Position numbers and translations under genes: made by a program. The notes beneath the pieces were generated by a model, which worked only from the letters and a program-made list of their open reading frames with translations, was not told where the DNA came from and made no database searches. From Palsa-461 sp036844945 (GTDB lineage: Bacteria > Actinomycetota > Acidimicrobiia > Acidimicrobiales > RAAP-2), in contig DAIUEV010000019.1 of assembly GCA_036844945.1 (NCBI GenBank), positions 1 to 50,840 of the forward strand: 50,840 nucleotides of DNA, read 5' to 3'. Shown here piece by piece: positions 7,949-16,049 of the stretch; within the stretch, counting starts at the first letter, position 1; each line of letters opens with the position of its first letter.

Positions 7949-10336
7949 ATGGGCCCGATGCCGCGACCCGTCGCGCCCGGACTCGCCCCCCGCCCGGCCG
8001 GGCGCTGGCTCGGCGACCGGTCCACGCTGCTCGCCGCGGGCTTCGCGGTGGCCGCCATGCTCCTCGCCGCCCTCGCGGCCGTCCCCGGGCCCTGGGCGGT
8101 CCGGGCCGGCGCGCTCGGTGCGATGGCGGTCGTCGGGCTCGTCGCCATGGCGGTCGGCCTCCGGCTCAACGCCCCGCCGCGGCGGGGCCCTTGGGAGGTC
8201 CTCTTCCTCGGCGCGGTCCTCCTCGGACTGGGCGGTTGGGCCGGCCTCGACCGCCACACCCTCGGGGCGCTGGCCGCCCACCGGGCGGTCCTGCCCGAGG
8301 GCCTGGTGCTGGCCGGCTCGGTGGTGGTGGCGTTCGCCGTCAGCGTCCTCGCCCGGGCACCCCGGGAGCGCTCGACCCCGGACATGGTCCTCGAGGCGCT
8401 GGTGGCCGGCCTCAGCGCCTACGCCCTGCTCTTCGTCTTCCTGGTCGAGCCGGGTGCGGCCCGCGTGCACGCCCCGGCGTTCGCCCGGGGGGCGGCCGCG
8501 CTGCCCGGCGCGATCGACGTGTACATGGTGGCGGTCGCCCTGATCGGCCTCCTCCCGCGGGCCCGGCGGAGCGTGGCGGCCCGGGCGCTGCTGGCCGGGG
8601 TCGGGCTCCTCACCGTCGCCGACGGCCTCTACCTGGTCGCCGACGTCCGCCGGGCCGCGGTGCCGGGCGGCCTGCTCGCGGCGGGCTACCTGCTCGCCGT
8701 CGGCGCGTTCGGGGTCGCCTTCCTCCACCCGTCGATGCGCCGGCTGTTCGCCGGACGCTTCGCCCCCTCCGCGACCGCCGAGGCGCGATACCGGCTGGTC
8801 GCGGTCGTGCTGGCGCCGGCGGCGCTGGCCGTGATCGGCCTGACCGGCCCGAACCGGCCGGCCGACCAGCGGGTGGTGATCGGGGTGCTCGGGGCGACCG
8901 CGGTGGGCCTCGCGGCGGTGCGGGTGTGGCGGGCGGCGCAGGGGAGTGCGACGAACGAGGCGCGGCTCTTGCACCAGGCGACCCACGACGCGTTGACCGG
9001 CCTCGGCAACCGGTCGTTCGCCGAGCGCTCGATCTCGGCCGCGCTCGCCGAGGGCGCGCGGGCCCGGGACGGCGTCGCCGTGATCTTCCTCGACATCGAC
9101 CGCTTCAAGCTGGTGAACGACACCCACGGCTACAGCTGCGGCGACCAGCTGCTGATCGAGGTGGGGGACCGGCTCACCCGGTTCTTCGACCGCCGGGGGG
9201 CGGTCGCCCGGGTGGGCGGCGACGAGTTCGCGGTGGTGCTCTTCCCGGTGGCGACGGAGGCCCAGGCCCGCCACGAGGCCGAGGTGGCCCACGGCGCGCT
9301 CGGCGCCCCCTTCGACATCTACGGGTCCGAGCTCCTGGTGAGTGCGAGCGTGGGGGTGGCGCTCAGCTCGGCGGCCGAGCCGACCACCGACGCCGAGACG
9401 ATGCTGCGCGACGCCGACACCGCCATGTACCAGGCGAAGGGGGCCGGGCGGGACATGGTGACCGTCTTCGACGGCTCGATGCGCGACCGGATCGCCGACC
9501 GCCTGGCCCTCGAGCACGACCTGCGGCGGGCCCTCGAGCGCGACGAGTTCTGCCTCATGTTCCAGCCGATCGTCTCGCTGCACGAGGACGGCCCGGTGGT
9601 GGCGGGCCTGGAAGCGCTCCTGCGGTGGGACCGCCCGACCCGGGGGCTCGTCCCGGCCTCCTTCTTCATCGAGTGCGCCGAGGCGAGCGGCCTGCTCACC
9701 GAGATCGGGGACTGGGTGATCCGGGAGGCGGCCCGCCAGCTGGCCGGGTGGCGCCGGGTGCCGGGCACCGAGGGCCTGTTCGTCTCGGTCAACGTCTCGA
9801 CGCTGCACCTGAAGAGCCACGCCCTGGCGGCCCGGGTGCGCCGCGCCCTCGCCGAGACCGGCCTCACCCCCGACGCGCTGTGCATCGAGCTCGCCGAGTC
9901 CACCCTCATGGAGAACCCGGCCGAGGGGGTGGGCCTCGTGATCCGGCTCCGGGAGCTCGGGGTCCGCCTGGCGATCGACGACTTCGGCAACGGCTACGCC
10001 TCGCTCGCCTACCTGCGCCAGTTCCCGGTCGACTACGTGAAGATCGACCGCAGCTTCATCGAGCCGCTGGTGTCCGACGACGCGGCCGACGCCACGCTGG
10101 TCGCCGCGATCATGTCGATGGCCGACGCGATCGACGCGTCGGCCATCGCCGAGGGCGTCGAGCACGAGCGCCAGGAGCGGGTGCTGCGGGAGCTCGGCTG
10201 CGACCTCGCCCAGGGGTTCTTGTACGCACGGCCGGTCGCCGCCGACGAGGTGATCGCGACGGTGCGGGCGATGTCGCCCCGCCACGGCCTCCGGCTGGTT
10301 ACCGGAGATGGAGGCGCAGGTCGGCCAAGGCGCTGA
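7949..10336 (+). CDS. Membrane-bound GGDEF-EAL protein (c-di-GMP turnover)
   Basis: 795 residues. Roughly the first 320 residues are hydrophobic with about ten membrane segments, a putative sensor. A GGDEF domain follows (DALTGLGNRSF near 346, active site RVGGDEF near 420-427), then a complete EAL domain (LEALLRW near 556, IDDFGNGYASL, VKIDRSFI, AIAEGVEHE). Both catalytic signatures are intact, so it may both make and degrade c-di-GMP, or one domain may be regulatory. ATG 7958 is an alternative start. The last 38 bp overlap the convergent gene at 10299-11150. A second GGDEF-EAL protein is encoded at 16050-18386. Confidence 0.93.
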   Translation: MGPMPRPVAPGLAPRPAGRWLGDRSTLLAAGFAVAAMLLAALAAVPGPWAVRAGALGAMAVVGLVAMAVGLRLNAPPRRGPWEVLFLGAVLLGLGGWAGLDRHTLGALAAHRAVLPEGLVLAGSVVVAFAVSVLARAPRERSTPDMVLEALVAGLSAYALLFVFLVEPGAARVHAPAFARGAAALPGAIDVYMVAVALIGLLPRARRSVAARALLAGVGLLTVADGLYLVADVRRAAVPGGLLAAGYLLAVGAFGVAFLHPSMRRLFAGRFAPSATAEARYRLVAVVLAPAALAVIGLTGPNRPADQRVVIGVLGATAVGLAAVRVWRAAQGSATNEARLLHQATHDALTGLGNRSFAERSISAALAEGARARDGVAVIFLDIDRFKLVNDTHGYSCGDQLLIEVGDRLTRFFDRRGAVARVGGDEFAVVLFPVATEAQARHEAEVAHGALGAPFDIYGSELLVSASVGVALSSAAEPTTDAETMLRDADTAMYQAKGAGRDMVTVFDGSMRDRIADRLALEHDLRRALERDEFCLMFQPIVSLHEDGPVVAGLEALLRWDRPTRGLVPASFFIECAEASGLLTEIGDWVIREAARQLAGWRRVPGTEGLFVSVNVSTLHLKSHALAARVRRALAETGLTPDALCIELAESTLMENPAEGVGLVIRLRELGVRLAIDDFGNGYASLAYLRQFPVDYVKIDRSFIEPLVSDDAADATLVAAIMSMADAIDASAIAEGVEHERQERVLRELGCDLAQGFLYARPVAADEVIATVRAMSPRHGLRLVTGDGGAGRPRR

Positions 10337-11150
10337 CCTCGGCGGCGAGGGCGGCCGCCTGGTCCCAGTCGGGCGGCCGCACGGCCGGCTCGAGCCCGGT
10401 CCCCTCGGTCATCATCTCCAACAGCACCCGGTCGCGGTCGGCCAGCCGGCGGTGCCAGTCGGGGAGGTGCATCCAGGCCGGCAGCGTGGCCGGCGAGTCC
10501 AGGTAGGGGCGGGGCTCCACCCCCTCGAACTCGTGGAACGGCCGGTGCAGCTTCCACTGCAGCATGCGCAGCACCGGCACGTGCAGGAGGGCCACCGTCC
10601 AGGGGAAGCCGACACGGAGGCCGAGCATGGAGACCGACTGGAGCAGCGCCATCGTCACCATGCCCTGGAAGGCGGCGGCCCGGTACTCGGGACCGATGGC
10701 GAGCGTGGCCAGGTCCCAGGTGTGGGCCGGGTCGTAGTCGAAGTCCTCGGCCGCGAAGAGCTCGGCGGCCGAGATGCCCCAGTGGGGCTCCAGGTCGTTC
10801 AGGCTCTTCAAGCCGCTCTTGGACGGGAGGATCAGGCGGAGCATGGCCGCGGGCATCCGGCGCTGCTGGTCGACCACGCAGAAGAGCAACGTGGCGTGGT
10901 CGTAGGGGGAGAACTCGTCGGCCAGCACCGCCGCGGCGGTGTCCCCGATGGCCTCCTCGAACACCGTCTCCTCGACGAAGCGGGGGAGGGCGGCCCCCTC
11001 TTCCTCGGGCCGGAAGGCGTAGACCCCCATCGGCTCGCGGGCGTCGCTGACCAGCCGGCCGGTGAGGCTGCGGAGCTCCGCGAGGGCGCGCTCGGCGCCC
11101 GACCGGGCCGGGCCGTCGTCGTCGGCTCGGTGAGCGCGGAACGGGGCCAT
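10299..11150 (-). CDS. Uncharacterised protein with acyl-CoA N-acyltransferase-like core
   Basis: 283 residues, no signal peptide. The central part (about residues 85-200) resembles the GNAT/autoinducer-synthase fold: strand ATLLFCVVDQQRRMPAAMLRLI, then DLATLAIGPEYRAAAFQGMVTMALLQSV, where the family has a Leu-Ala-V strand followed by the pantetheine-binding helix. The C-terminus adds two aromatic-rich helices. A similar N-terminal module is found in the 968-residue fusion at 18564. I infer an N-acyltransferase-like role with low certainty. The gene is divergent from a TetR gene, and its 3' end overlaps the GGDEF-EAL gene by 38 bp. Confidence 0.6.
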   Translation of the reverse strand: MAPFRAHRADDDGPARSGAERALAELRSLTGRLVSDAREPMGVYAFRPEEEGAALPRFVEETVFEEAIGDTAAAVLADEFSPYDHATLLFCVVDQQRRMPAAMLRLILPSKSGLKSLNDLEPHWGISAAELFAAEDFDYDPAHTWDLATLAIGPEYRAAAFQGMVTMALLQSVSMLGLRVGFPWTVALLHVPVLRMLQWKLHRPFHEFEGVEPRPYLDSPATLPAWMHLPDWHRRLADRDRVLLEMMTEGTGLEPAVRPPDWDQAAALAAEVSALADLRLHLR

Positions 11151-11290
11151 CTCGCTCAGAAGCTAGCGCCGCGGCCTCGGGCGTTGGTGGTTCCCCACGC
11201 CCGGTGCCGCCGCCGGCCGCGCCCCGTGGTCGTCGGCCTCCGTCCGTCCGGACGGCCACCGCGGCCCGTGGTCGCTGGGCCTGAGACACG

Positions 11291-11320
11291 TTGACAATGA
11301 GACAATCATCGCCTTATCGT
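11291..11320 (+). promoter_or_regulatory. Promoter of the tetR-diiron pair with tandem 8-bp repeats
   Basis: TTGACA (11291-11296), an 18-bp spacer and TATCGT (11315-11320) form a good sigma-70-type promoter, ending 5 nt before GTG 11326 (8 nt before the second GTG 11329): a leaderless transcript is likely. Within it GACAATGA and GACAATCA (11293-11308) are direct repeats, and TGAGACA occurs at 11282 and 11298. These are candidate operator sequences for the TetR protein, which would then repress itself. The 175-bp gap also must hold the promoter of the divergent gene ending at 11150. Confidence 0.6.
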
Positions 11321-11325
11321 TCCAA

Positions 11326-12027
11326 GTGGTGTCCGCCACAGCCGGTTCCCTGAGGCGCGCCGACGCCCCCGTCCAGCTCCCGGACCCGTCCGCCCCGCCG
11401 GCCGCCCAGGCCGCGGCCCGCGTCCGGCATCTCGGGGCCGACGACCGCTCCTCCCAGCGGATCCGCATCGTCGACGCCACGCTCGCCTGCCTGGCCAGCC
11501 AGGGGCTGGCCAAGACCACCCTCGACGACATCGCGGCGTGGGCGGGGCTCTCCCGGGCCACCGTCTACCGGGCCTTCCCGGGGGGCCGCGACGCCATCTT
11601 CGCCGCCACGGTCGAGACCGAGGTCGCCCGGCTGTGGTCGCACCTGGCGGTGACGATGGGCGAGGCCAAGGACCTGGAGGAGGTCCTGGTGGTCGGCATC
11701 GTGGAGGCCACCCGCCGGCTGCGCGACCACGCCGCCATCGCCTATCTCGTGACCCACGAGCCCGGCGTCCTGCTCGCGCACCTGTGCTTCGACAAGATGA
11801 ACCGGGTCCTCGAGGTGGCCTCCTCGTTCGCGGCCCCGTTCCTCGCCCGCTGGCTGGAGCCCGACCAGGCCGCCCGGGCCGCCGAGTGGGCCGCCCGCAT
11901 CACCTTCAGCTACCTGTGCGACGCCGCCGAGCCGTCCCCCGACCCGACCGACCGCAAGGACGTCGAGCGCCTGGTCGGCCGGTTCGTGCTGCCCGGCGTC
12001 CTCGCGCTCCGGGCCACCGTGGCGTGA
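11326..12027 (+). CDS. TetR family transcriptional regulator
   Basis: 233 residues with an extra N-terminal arm of about 40 residues rich in Ala/Pro before the helix-turn-helix. HTH: QRIRIVDATLACLASQGLAKTT, DDIAAWAGLSRATVYRAFPGG. The start is GTG 11326, directly behind a strong promoter. The C-terminal domain is helical and unassigned. It lies 69 bp upstream of the diiron protein and probably regulates it. Its HTH resembles that of the regulator at 7321. Confidence 0.9.
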   Translation: MVSATAGSLRRADAPVQLPDPSAPPAAQAAARVRHLGADDRSSQRIRIVDATLACLASQGLAKTTLDDIAAWAGLSRATVYRAFPGGRDAIFAATVETEVARLWSHLAVTMGEAKDLEEVLVVGIVEATRRLRDHAAIAYLVTHEPGVLLAHLCFDKMNRVLEVASSFAAPFLARWLEPDQAARAAEWAARITFSYLCDAAEPSPDPTDRKDVERLVGRFVLPGVLALRATVA

Positions 12028-12096
12028 CGCAGGCGCCGAAGCACCGATGACATCACGAACACGCCGATGACCGACACCAAGAAGACGGAGAACCAC

Positions 12097-13266
12097 ATGG
12101 ACACGATCGACACCGATACCGAGGGCGCCACCGCGATGCGCACCACCGAGGAGATCATCGGCCGCACCGATGTGAACGACCTCAGTGCCATCCTCTCGCT
12201 CATCGGCCACCAGGAGGAGAGCGGCCGCCACTCGGTCGCCGACCGCTGCGATGCCGAGTTCACCTGGGACTACGAGAAGGGCCGGCTGGAGAAGCTGGAC
12301 AAGCTGTACGAGAAGGCGAAGTCGGCCCAGTGGAACGCCACCACCGACCTGCCCTGGGAGACGCCCGTCGACCAGGAGGCCCAGGTGATGGCGAACTTCG
12401 CCACCCACCCCGACCAGCTCGGCTGGAGCGACGAGATGCTGGCCGGGACCGCCCTGGCCAAGTGGAGCGACAAGGAGTGGGTCCGCTTCGGGGTGGAGAG
12501 CCAGAACTGGACGCTCAGCCAGTTCATGCACGGCGAGCAGGGCGCGTTGTTGTGCACCGCCAAGATCGTGGAGACCGTCCCGTGGATCGACGCCAAGTAC
12601 TACGCGGCGACCCAGGTGGTCGACGAGGCCCGTCACGTGGAGGTCTTCTCCCGCTACCTCGACGAGAAGCTCTCGGGCCATTACCCGATGAACGCGCACC
12701 TCGGCCTGTTGCTCGACGACATCATCGCCGACTCGCGCTGGGACATGACCTACCTCGGGATGCAGATCATGGTGGAGGGCCTGGCCCTCGCCGCGTTCGG
12801 GTTCATGCACCAGATCTCCGAGGAGCCGCTGCTCAAGAAGATGCTGCGCTACGTGATGGCCGACGAGGCCCGCCACGTCGCCTTCGGGGTGCTCAGCCTC
12901 CAGGAGCTCTACCGCGAGCTGTCGACCTCCGAGCTGCGCGAGCGCCAGGAGTTCGCCTTCGAGGCGGCCGTGCGCATGCGGGACCGGCTCCGCTCCCAAG
13001 AGGTGTGGGACCGGATGGAGGTCCCCTGGAAGGACGTGCTCACGATCAACGAGCGCCAGGACCCGAACCAGGACGACTTCCAGATCCTCTTGTTCTCGAA
13101 GATCGTCCCCAACCTGCGCAAGCTCGGGCTCCTCGACGCGGCCGACGGCTGGCTCCGCCAGAAGTTCACCGAGATGGGCGTGATCGCGTTCGAGACCCTG
13201 GCCGACTCGACCGAGGACGAGGACGCGTTCGCCGACGGGTCCCCGGTCTCCCGCCAGGTGGCGTAG
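12097..13266 (+). CDS. Ferritin-like diiron carboxylate protein (putative oxygenase/oxidase)
   Basis: 389 residues from ATG 12097, preferred because GGAG lies 6 nt upstream; ATG 12067 is the alternative. The four-helix diiron signature is complete: E (HGEQGA), DEARH, E (MVEGLA), MADEARH, i.e. E157, E187/H190, E237, E267/H270 counted from 12067. This E-ExxH-E-ExxH pattern is shared by R2-like oxidases, AurF-type N-oxygenases and rubrerythrin-like proteins. At nearly 400 residues it is too long for a storage ferritin. Substrate unknown. Paired with the upstream TetR gene, so likely inducible. Confidence 0.82.
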   Translation: MDTIDTDTEGATAMRTTEEIIGRTDVNDLSAILSLIGHQEESGRHSVADRCDAEFTWDYEKGRLEKLDKLYEKAKSAQWNATTDLPWETPVDQEAQVMANFATHPDQLGWSDEMLAGTALAKWSDKEWVRFGVESQNWTLSQFMHGEQGALLCTAKIVETVPWIDAKYYAATQVVDEARHVEVFSRYLDEKLSGHYPMNAHLGLLLDDIIADSRWDMTYLGMQIMVEGLALAAFGFMHQISEEPLLKKMLRYVMADEARHVAFGVLSLQELYRELSTSELRERQEFAFEAAVRMRDRLRSQEVWDRMEVPWKDVLTINERQDPNQDDFQILLFSKIVPNLRKLGLLDAADGWLRQKFTEMGVIAFETLADSTEDEDAFADGSPVSRQVA

Positions 13267-13311
13267 CGGCCGGCCGGTCCCCGGGGCCCGAGCGGCCTGA
13301 CGTCCCACTGG

Positions 13312-13317
13312 TACCCT
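13312..13317 (+). promoter_or_regulatory. Candidate -10 hexamer of dapA (leaderless)
   Basis: TACCCT ends 6 nt before the dapA ATG at 13324, placing the transcription start on the ATG. No Shine-Dalgarno precedes the gene. Confidence 0.5.
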
Positions 13318-13323
13318 GACCCG

Positions 13324-14226
13324 ATGGAGCGCCCCGAGCCGCGCTTCGGCGGCCTGCTCAGCGCGATGGTCACGCCGTTCGACGAGCGCGGCGCCCTCGA
13401 CCTGGACGCGGCCCGGGTGCTCGCCCGCCACCTGGTCGACCACGGCAGCGAGGGCCTGGTCGTCACCGGCACCACCGGCGAGGGGCCGACGCTCACCGAC
13501 GCCGAGAAGCACGACCTGTGGCGGGCCGTGAAGGAGGCCGTGACCGTCCCGGTCGTGGCGGGGGCCGGGACCAACGACACCGCCCACTCGGTCGAGCTGG
13601 CCCGGGCGGCCGCCGAGGCCGGCGCCGACGGCCTGCTCGTCGTCGTCCCCTACTACAGCCGCCCCTCCCAGGAGGGCATCGTCCGGCACATGGCCGCGGT
13701 GGCGGCGGCGACCCCGCTGCCGGTCATGGTCTACGACATCCCGATCCGGACCGGCCGGGCCATGGCGCTCGACACCATGGTGTCGCTCGCCCAGACGGTG
13801 CCGACCATCCTGGCGGTGAAGGACTCGACCGGGAGCCCCAGCCGGGCCGCCCGGGTGATCGCCCGCACCCCGGCAGATTTCGAGCTCTACTGCGGGGACG
13901 ACGACCTCGCTCTGCCCATGGCGAGCGTGGGGGCGGTCGGCCTGGTGAGCGTGGCCTCCCACTGGGCCGGGCCCGAGCTCGCCGAGCTGCTGGCCCTGGC
14001 GAGAAAGGGCGATCTCGACGGCGCCCGCGCCCTCAACGTCCGACTGCTCGACTCCTACGACTTCGAGAGCTCCGAGGCCTACCCCAACCCGCTCCCGGCC
14101 AAGGCGGCGTGCCGGGCCCTCGGGCTGGCCGTCGGCCAGTGCCGCGACCCGCTCGGCCCCGCCCCCGACGCGCTCGATCGGGCGGCCCGCACGGTCCTCG
14201 AGGGGTTGGGCACCGCGGTTGCCTGA
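13324..14226 (+). CDS. dapA: 4-hydroxy-tetrahydrodipicolinate synthase
   Basis: 300 residues, TIM-barrel class I aldolase. GTTGEGPTL contains the conserved Thr pair (T50, T51), Y137 lies in VYDIP, and the Schiff-base Lys is K166 in AVKDSTG. It condenses pyruvate with aspartate semialdehyde, the entry step of the diaminopimelate branch. Its last 8 bp overlap the TTG start of RNase J. The dapA-rnj pair is conserved in Actinobacteria (Rv2753c-Rv2752c). Confidence 0.97.
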   Translation: MERPEPRFGGLLSAMVTPFDERGALDLDAARVLARHLVDHGSEGLVVTGTTGEGPTLTDAEKHDLWRAVKEAVTVPVVAGAGTNDTAHSVELARAAAEAGADGLLVVVPYYSRPSQEGIVRHMAAVAAATPLPVMVYDIPIRTGRAMALDTMVSLAQTVPTILAVKDSTGSPSRAARVIARTPADFELYCGDDDLALPMASVGAVGLVSVASHWAGPELAELLALARKGDLDGARALNVRLLDSYDFESSEAYPNPLPAKAACRALGLAVGQCRDPLGPAPDALDRAARTVLEGLGTAVA

Positions 14227-16024
14227 GCCGGCCATCGATCCGGAGCCGGCCGGCCGGGACGACGCCGGCGCGACCGCCGTTTCGCCGGGCCGGCCGCGTA
14301 CCTCCCGGCCCAATCAGCGACGCCGGAACCGGGCCCGGTCCGGCCCTGCGGCCGCCGCGGCGGAGGCGGCGCCGGTCCGGATCGTCTTCCTCGGCGGGCT
14401 GGGCGAGATCGGACGCAACTGCGCCTGCCTCGAGGTCGACGGGCGGATCCTCATCATCGACTGCGGAATCATGTTCCCCGACCCCGACATGCCCGGGATC
14501 GACCTCGTGCTCCCCGACTTCTCCTACCTGCGCGAGAACGCGGACCGGGTGGACGGGATCGTCCTCACCCACGGCCACGAGGACCACACGGGCGGCCTCG
14601 GCTTCTTGCTGCGCGACCTGTCGGCCCCCATCTACGGCTCCGAGCTCACGATCGGTCTCGCCTCCAACCGGATCCGCGAGGCCGGGCTCCTCGAGCGGAC
14701 CCAACTGATCGCCGTGCACGACGGGGAGCGGCGCCGGATCGGGCCCTGCGACGTGGAGTTCATCCCGGTGACCCATTCGGTGCCCCATGCCTACGCGCTG
14801 GCCTTCCACACCCCCCAGGGGGTGGTGCTGCACTCGGGGGACTTCAAGCTCGACCTGCAGCCGGTCGACGGCCGGCGGACCGACCTCGCCCGCTTCGGCG
14901 CCCTGGCCGAGGACCCCGGCATCCGTCTCCTCCTGTCCGATTCGACCAACGCCGAGGAGCCGGGCTTCACCCCGTCGGAGTCGACGGTCGGCGAGAGCCT
15001 GCGCCAGCTGTTCGCGGCGCGCGCCGGGCACCGGGTGATCGTGGCCTGCTTCGCCAGCCACATCCACCGGGTGCAGCAGATCGTCGACGCGGCGGTGGCG
15101 AACGGGCGCAAGGTCGCGTTCCTCGGCCGCTCCATGCACCAGAACGTGGAGCTGGGCCGGCAGATGGGGGTGCTCACCGTCGACGACGCCGACCTCGTCG
15201 ACATCGACGAGGTGGGTCGGCTGGACGCGGGGAAGGTCTGCGTCATCTCGACCGGCTCCCAGGGCGAGCCCATGTCGGCCCTCTCGCTCATGGCCACCGG
15301 CGAGAACAAGCGGGTCGAGATCGAGCCCGACGACGTCGTCATGATCTCGGCCCATCCCATCCCGGGCAACGAGTGGTCCGTCGGCCGGGTGATCGACGAG
15401 CTGCACCGCCGGGGCGCCGAGGTCATCCACTCGGGCAAGGCCCCGGTGCACGTGAGCGGGCACGCCCGTCAGGGCGAGCTGCGCACCCTGCTCTCGGTGA
15501 CGCGCCCCGACGCCTTCGTGCCGGTGCACGGCGAGTACCGGCACCTCGTCCACCACGCCGAGCTGGCCCGGCAGATGGGGGTGCCGGCCGACCAGGTGCT
15601 CTTGTGCGAGGACGGCGACGTGGTGGCGCTCGAGGCCGGTGGGCTGCGCCGGGAGGCCGCGGTCCCGGCCGGCTACCTCTACGTGGACGGCACCGTCGGC
15701 GACGTCAGTCACGGCGTGCTTCGCGACCGCCGCATGCTGGCCGACGAGGGGGTGGTCATGGTGGTCGCGAACGTGGATCTCCATGCGACGACCGTGGTGG
15801 GGGAGCCCCGGGTCATCACGAGGGGCTGGGTGCACGCGCCGGAGGCCGAGGACCTGCTCGAGGAGGCCGCCACCGTTGTCTCCGAGGCCCTGGCCAAGTC
15901 ACTGGCCGACGGCGCCCGGGACGTCGAGGTGCTCGGGCGGTCGGTTCGGCGCGCCCTCGGGGCCCTCGTGAGCGAGCGGACGCGGCGCCGACCGCTGATC
16001 ATCCCGGTGGTGCTGACCGTCTGA
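14219..16024 (+). CDS. rnj: Ribonuclease J
   Basis: 601 residues, about 45 longer than most because of an Ala/Arg/Pro-rich N-terminal tail before VRIVFLGGLGEIGRN. The metallo-beta-lactamase motif is LTHGHEDHTGG; the beta-CASP region (SDSTNAEEPG, ASHIHRVQQI, GRSMHQN) and the VHVSGHA motif follow, and the C-terminal dimerisation domain ends the protein. It is an endo- and 5'-3' exoribonuclease in mRNA and rRNA processing. The TTG start overlaps the dapA stop, implying coupling. The basic tail might contact RNA (inference). Confidence 0.96.
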   Translation: MPEPAIDPEPAGRDDAGATAVSPGRPRTSRPNQRRRNRARSGPAAAAAEAAPVRIVFLGGLGEIGRNCACLEVDGRILIIDCGIMFPDPDMPGIDLVLPDFSYLRENADRVDGIVLTHGHEDHTGGLGFLLRDLSAPIYGSELTIGLASNRIREAGLLERTQLIAVHDGERRRIGPCDVEFIPVTHSVPHAYALAFHTPQGVVLHSGDFKLDLQPVDGRRTDLARFGALAEDPGIRLLLSDSTNAEEPGFTPSESTVGESLRQLFAARAGHRVIVACFASHIHRVQQIVDAAVANGRKVAFLGRSMHQNVELGRQMGVLTVDDADLVDIDEVGRLDAGKVCVISTGSQGEPMSALSLMATGENKRVEIEPDDVVMISAHPIPGNEWSVGRVIDELHRRGAEVIHSGKAPVHVSGHARQGELRTLLSVTRPDAFVPVHGEYRHLVHHAELARQMGVPADQVLLCEDGDVVALEAGGLRREAAVPAGYLYVDGTVGDVSHGVLRDRRMLADEGVVMVVANVDLHATTVVGEPRVITRGWVHAPEAEDLLEEAATVVSEALAKSLADGARDVEVLGRSVRRALGALVSERTRRRPLIIPVVLTV

Positions 16025-16049
16025 CCGGAGACGGGGCCCGGGGGGAACG

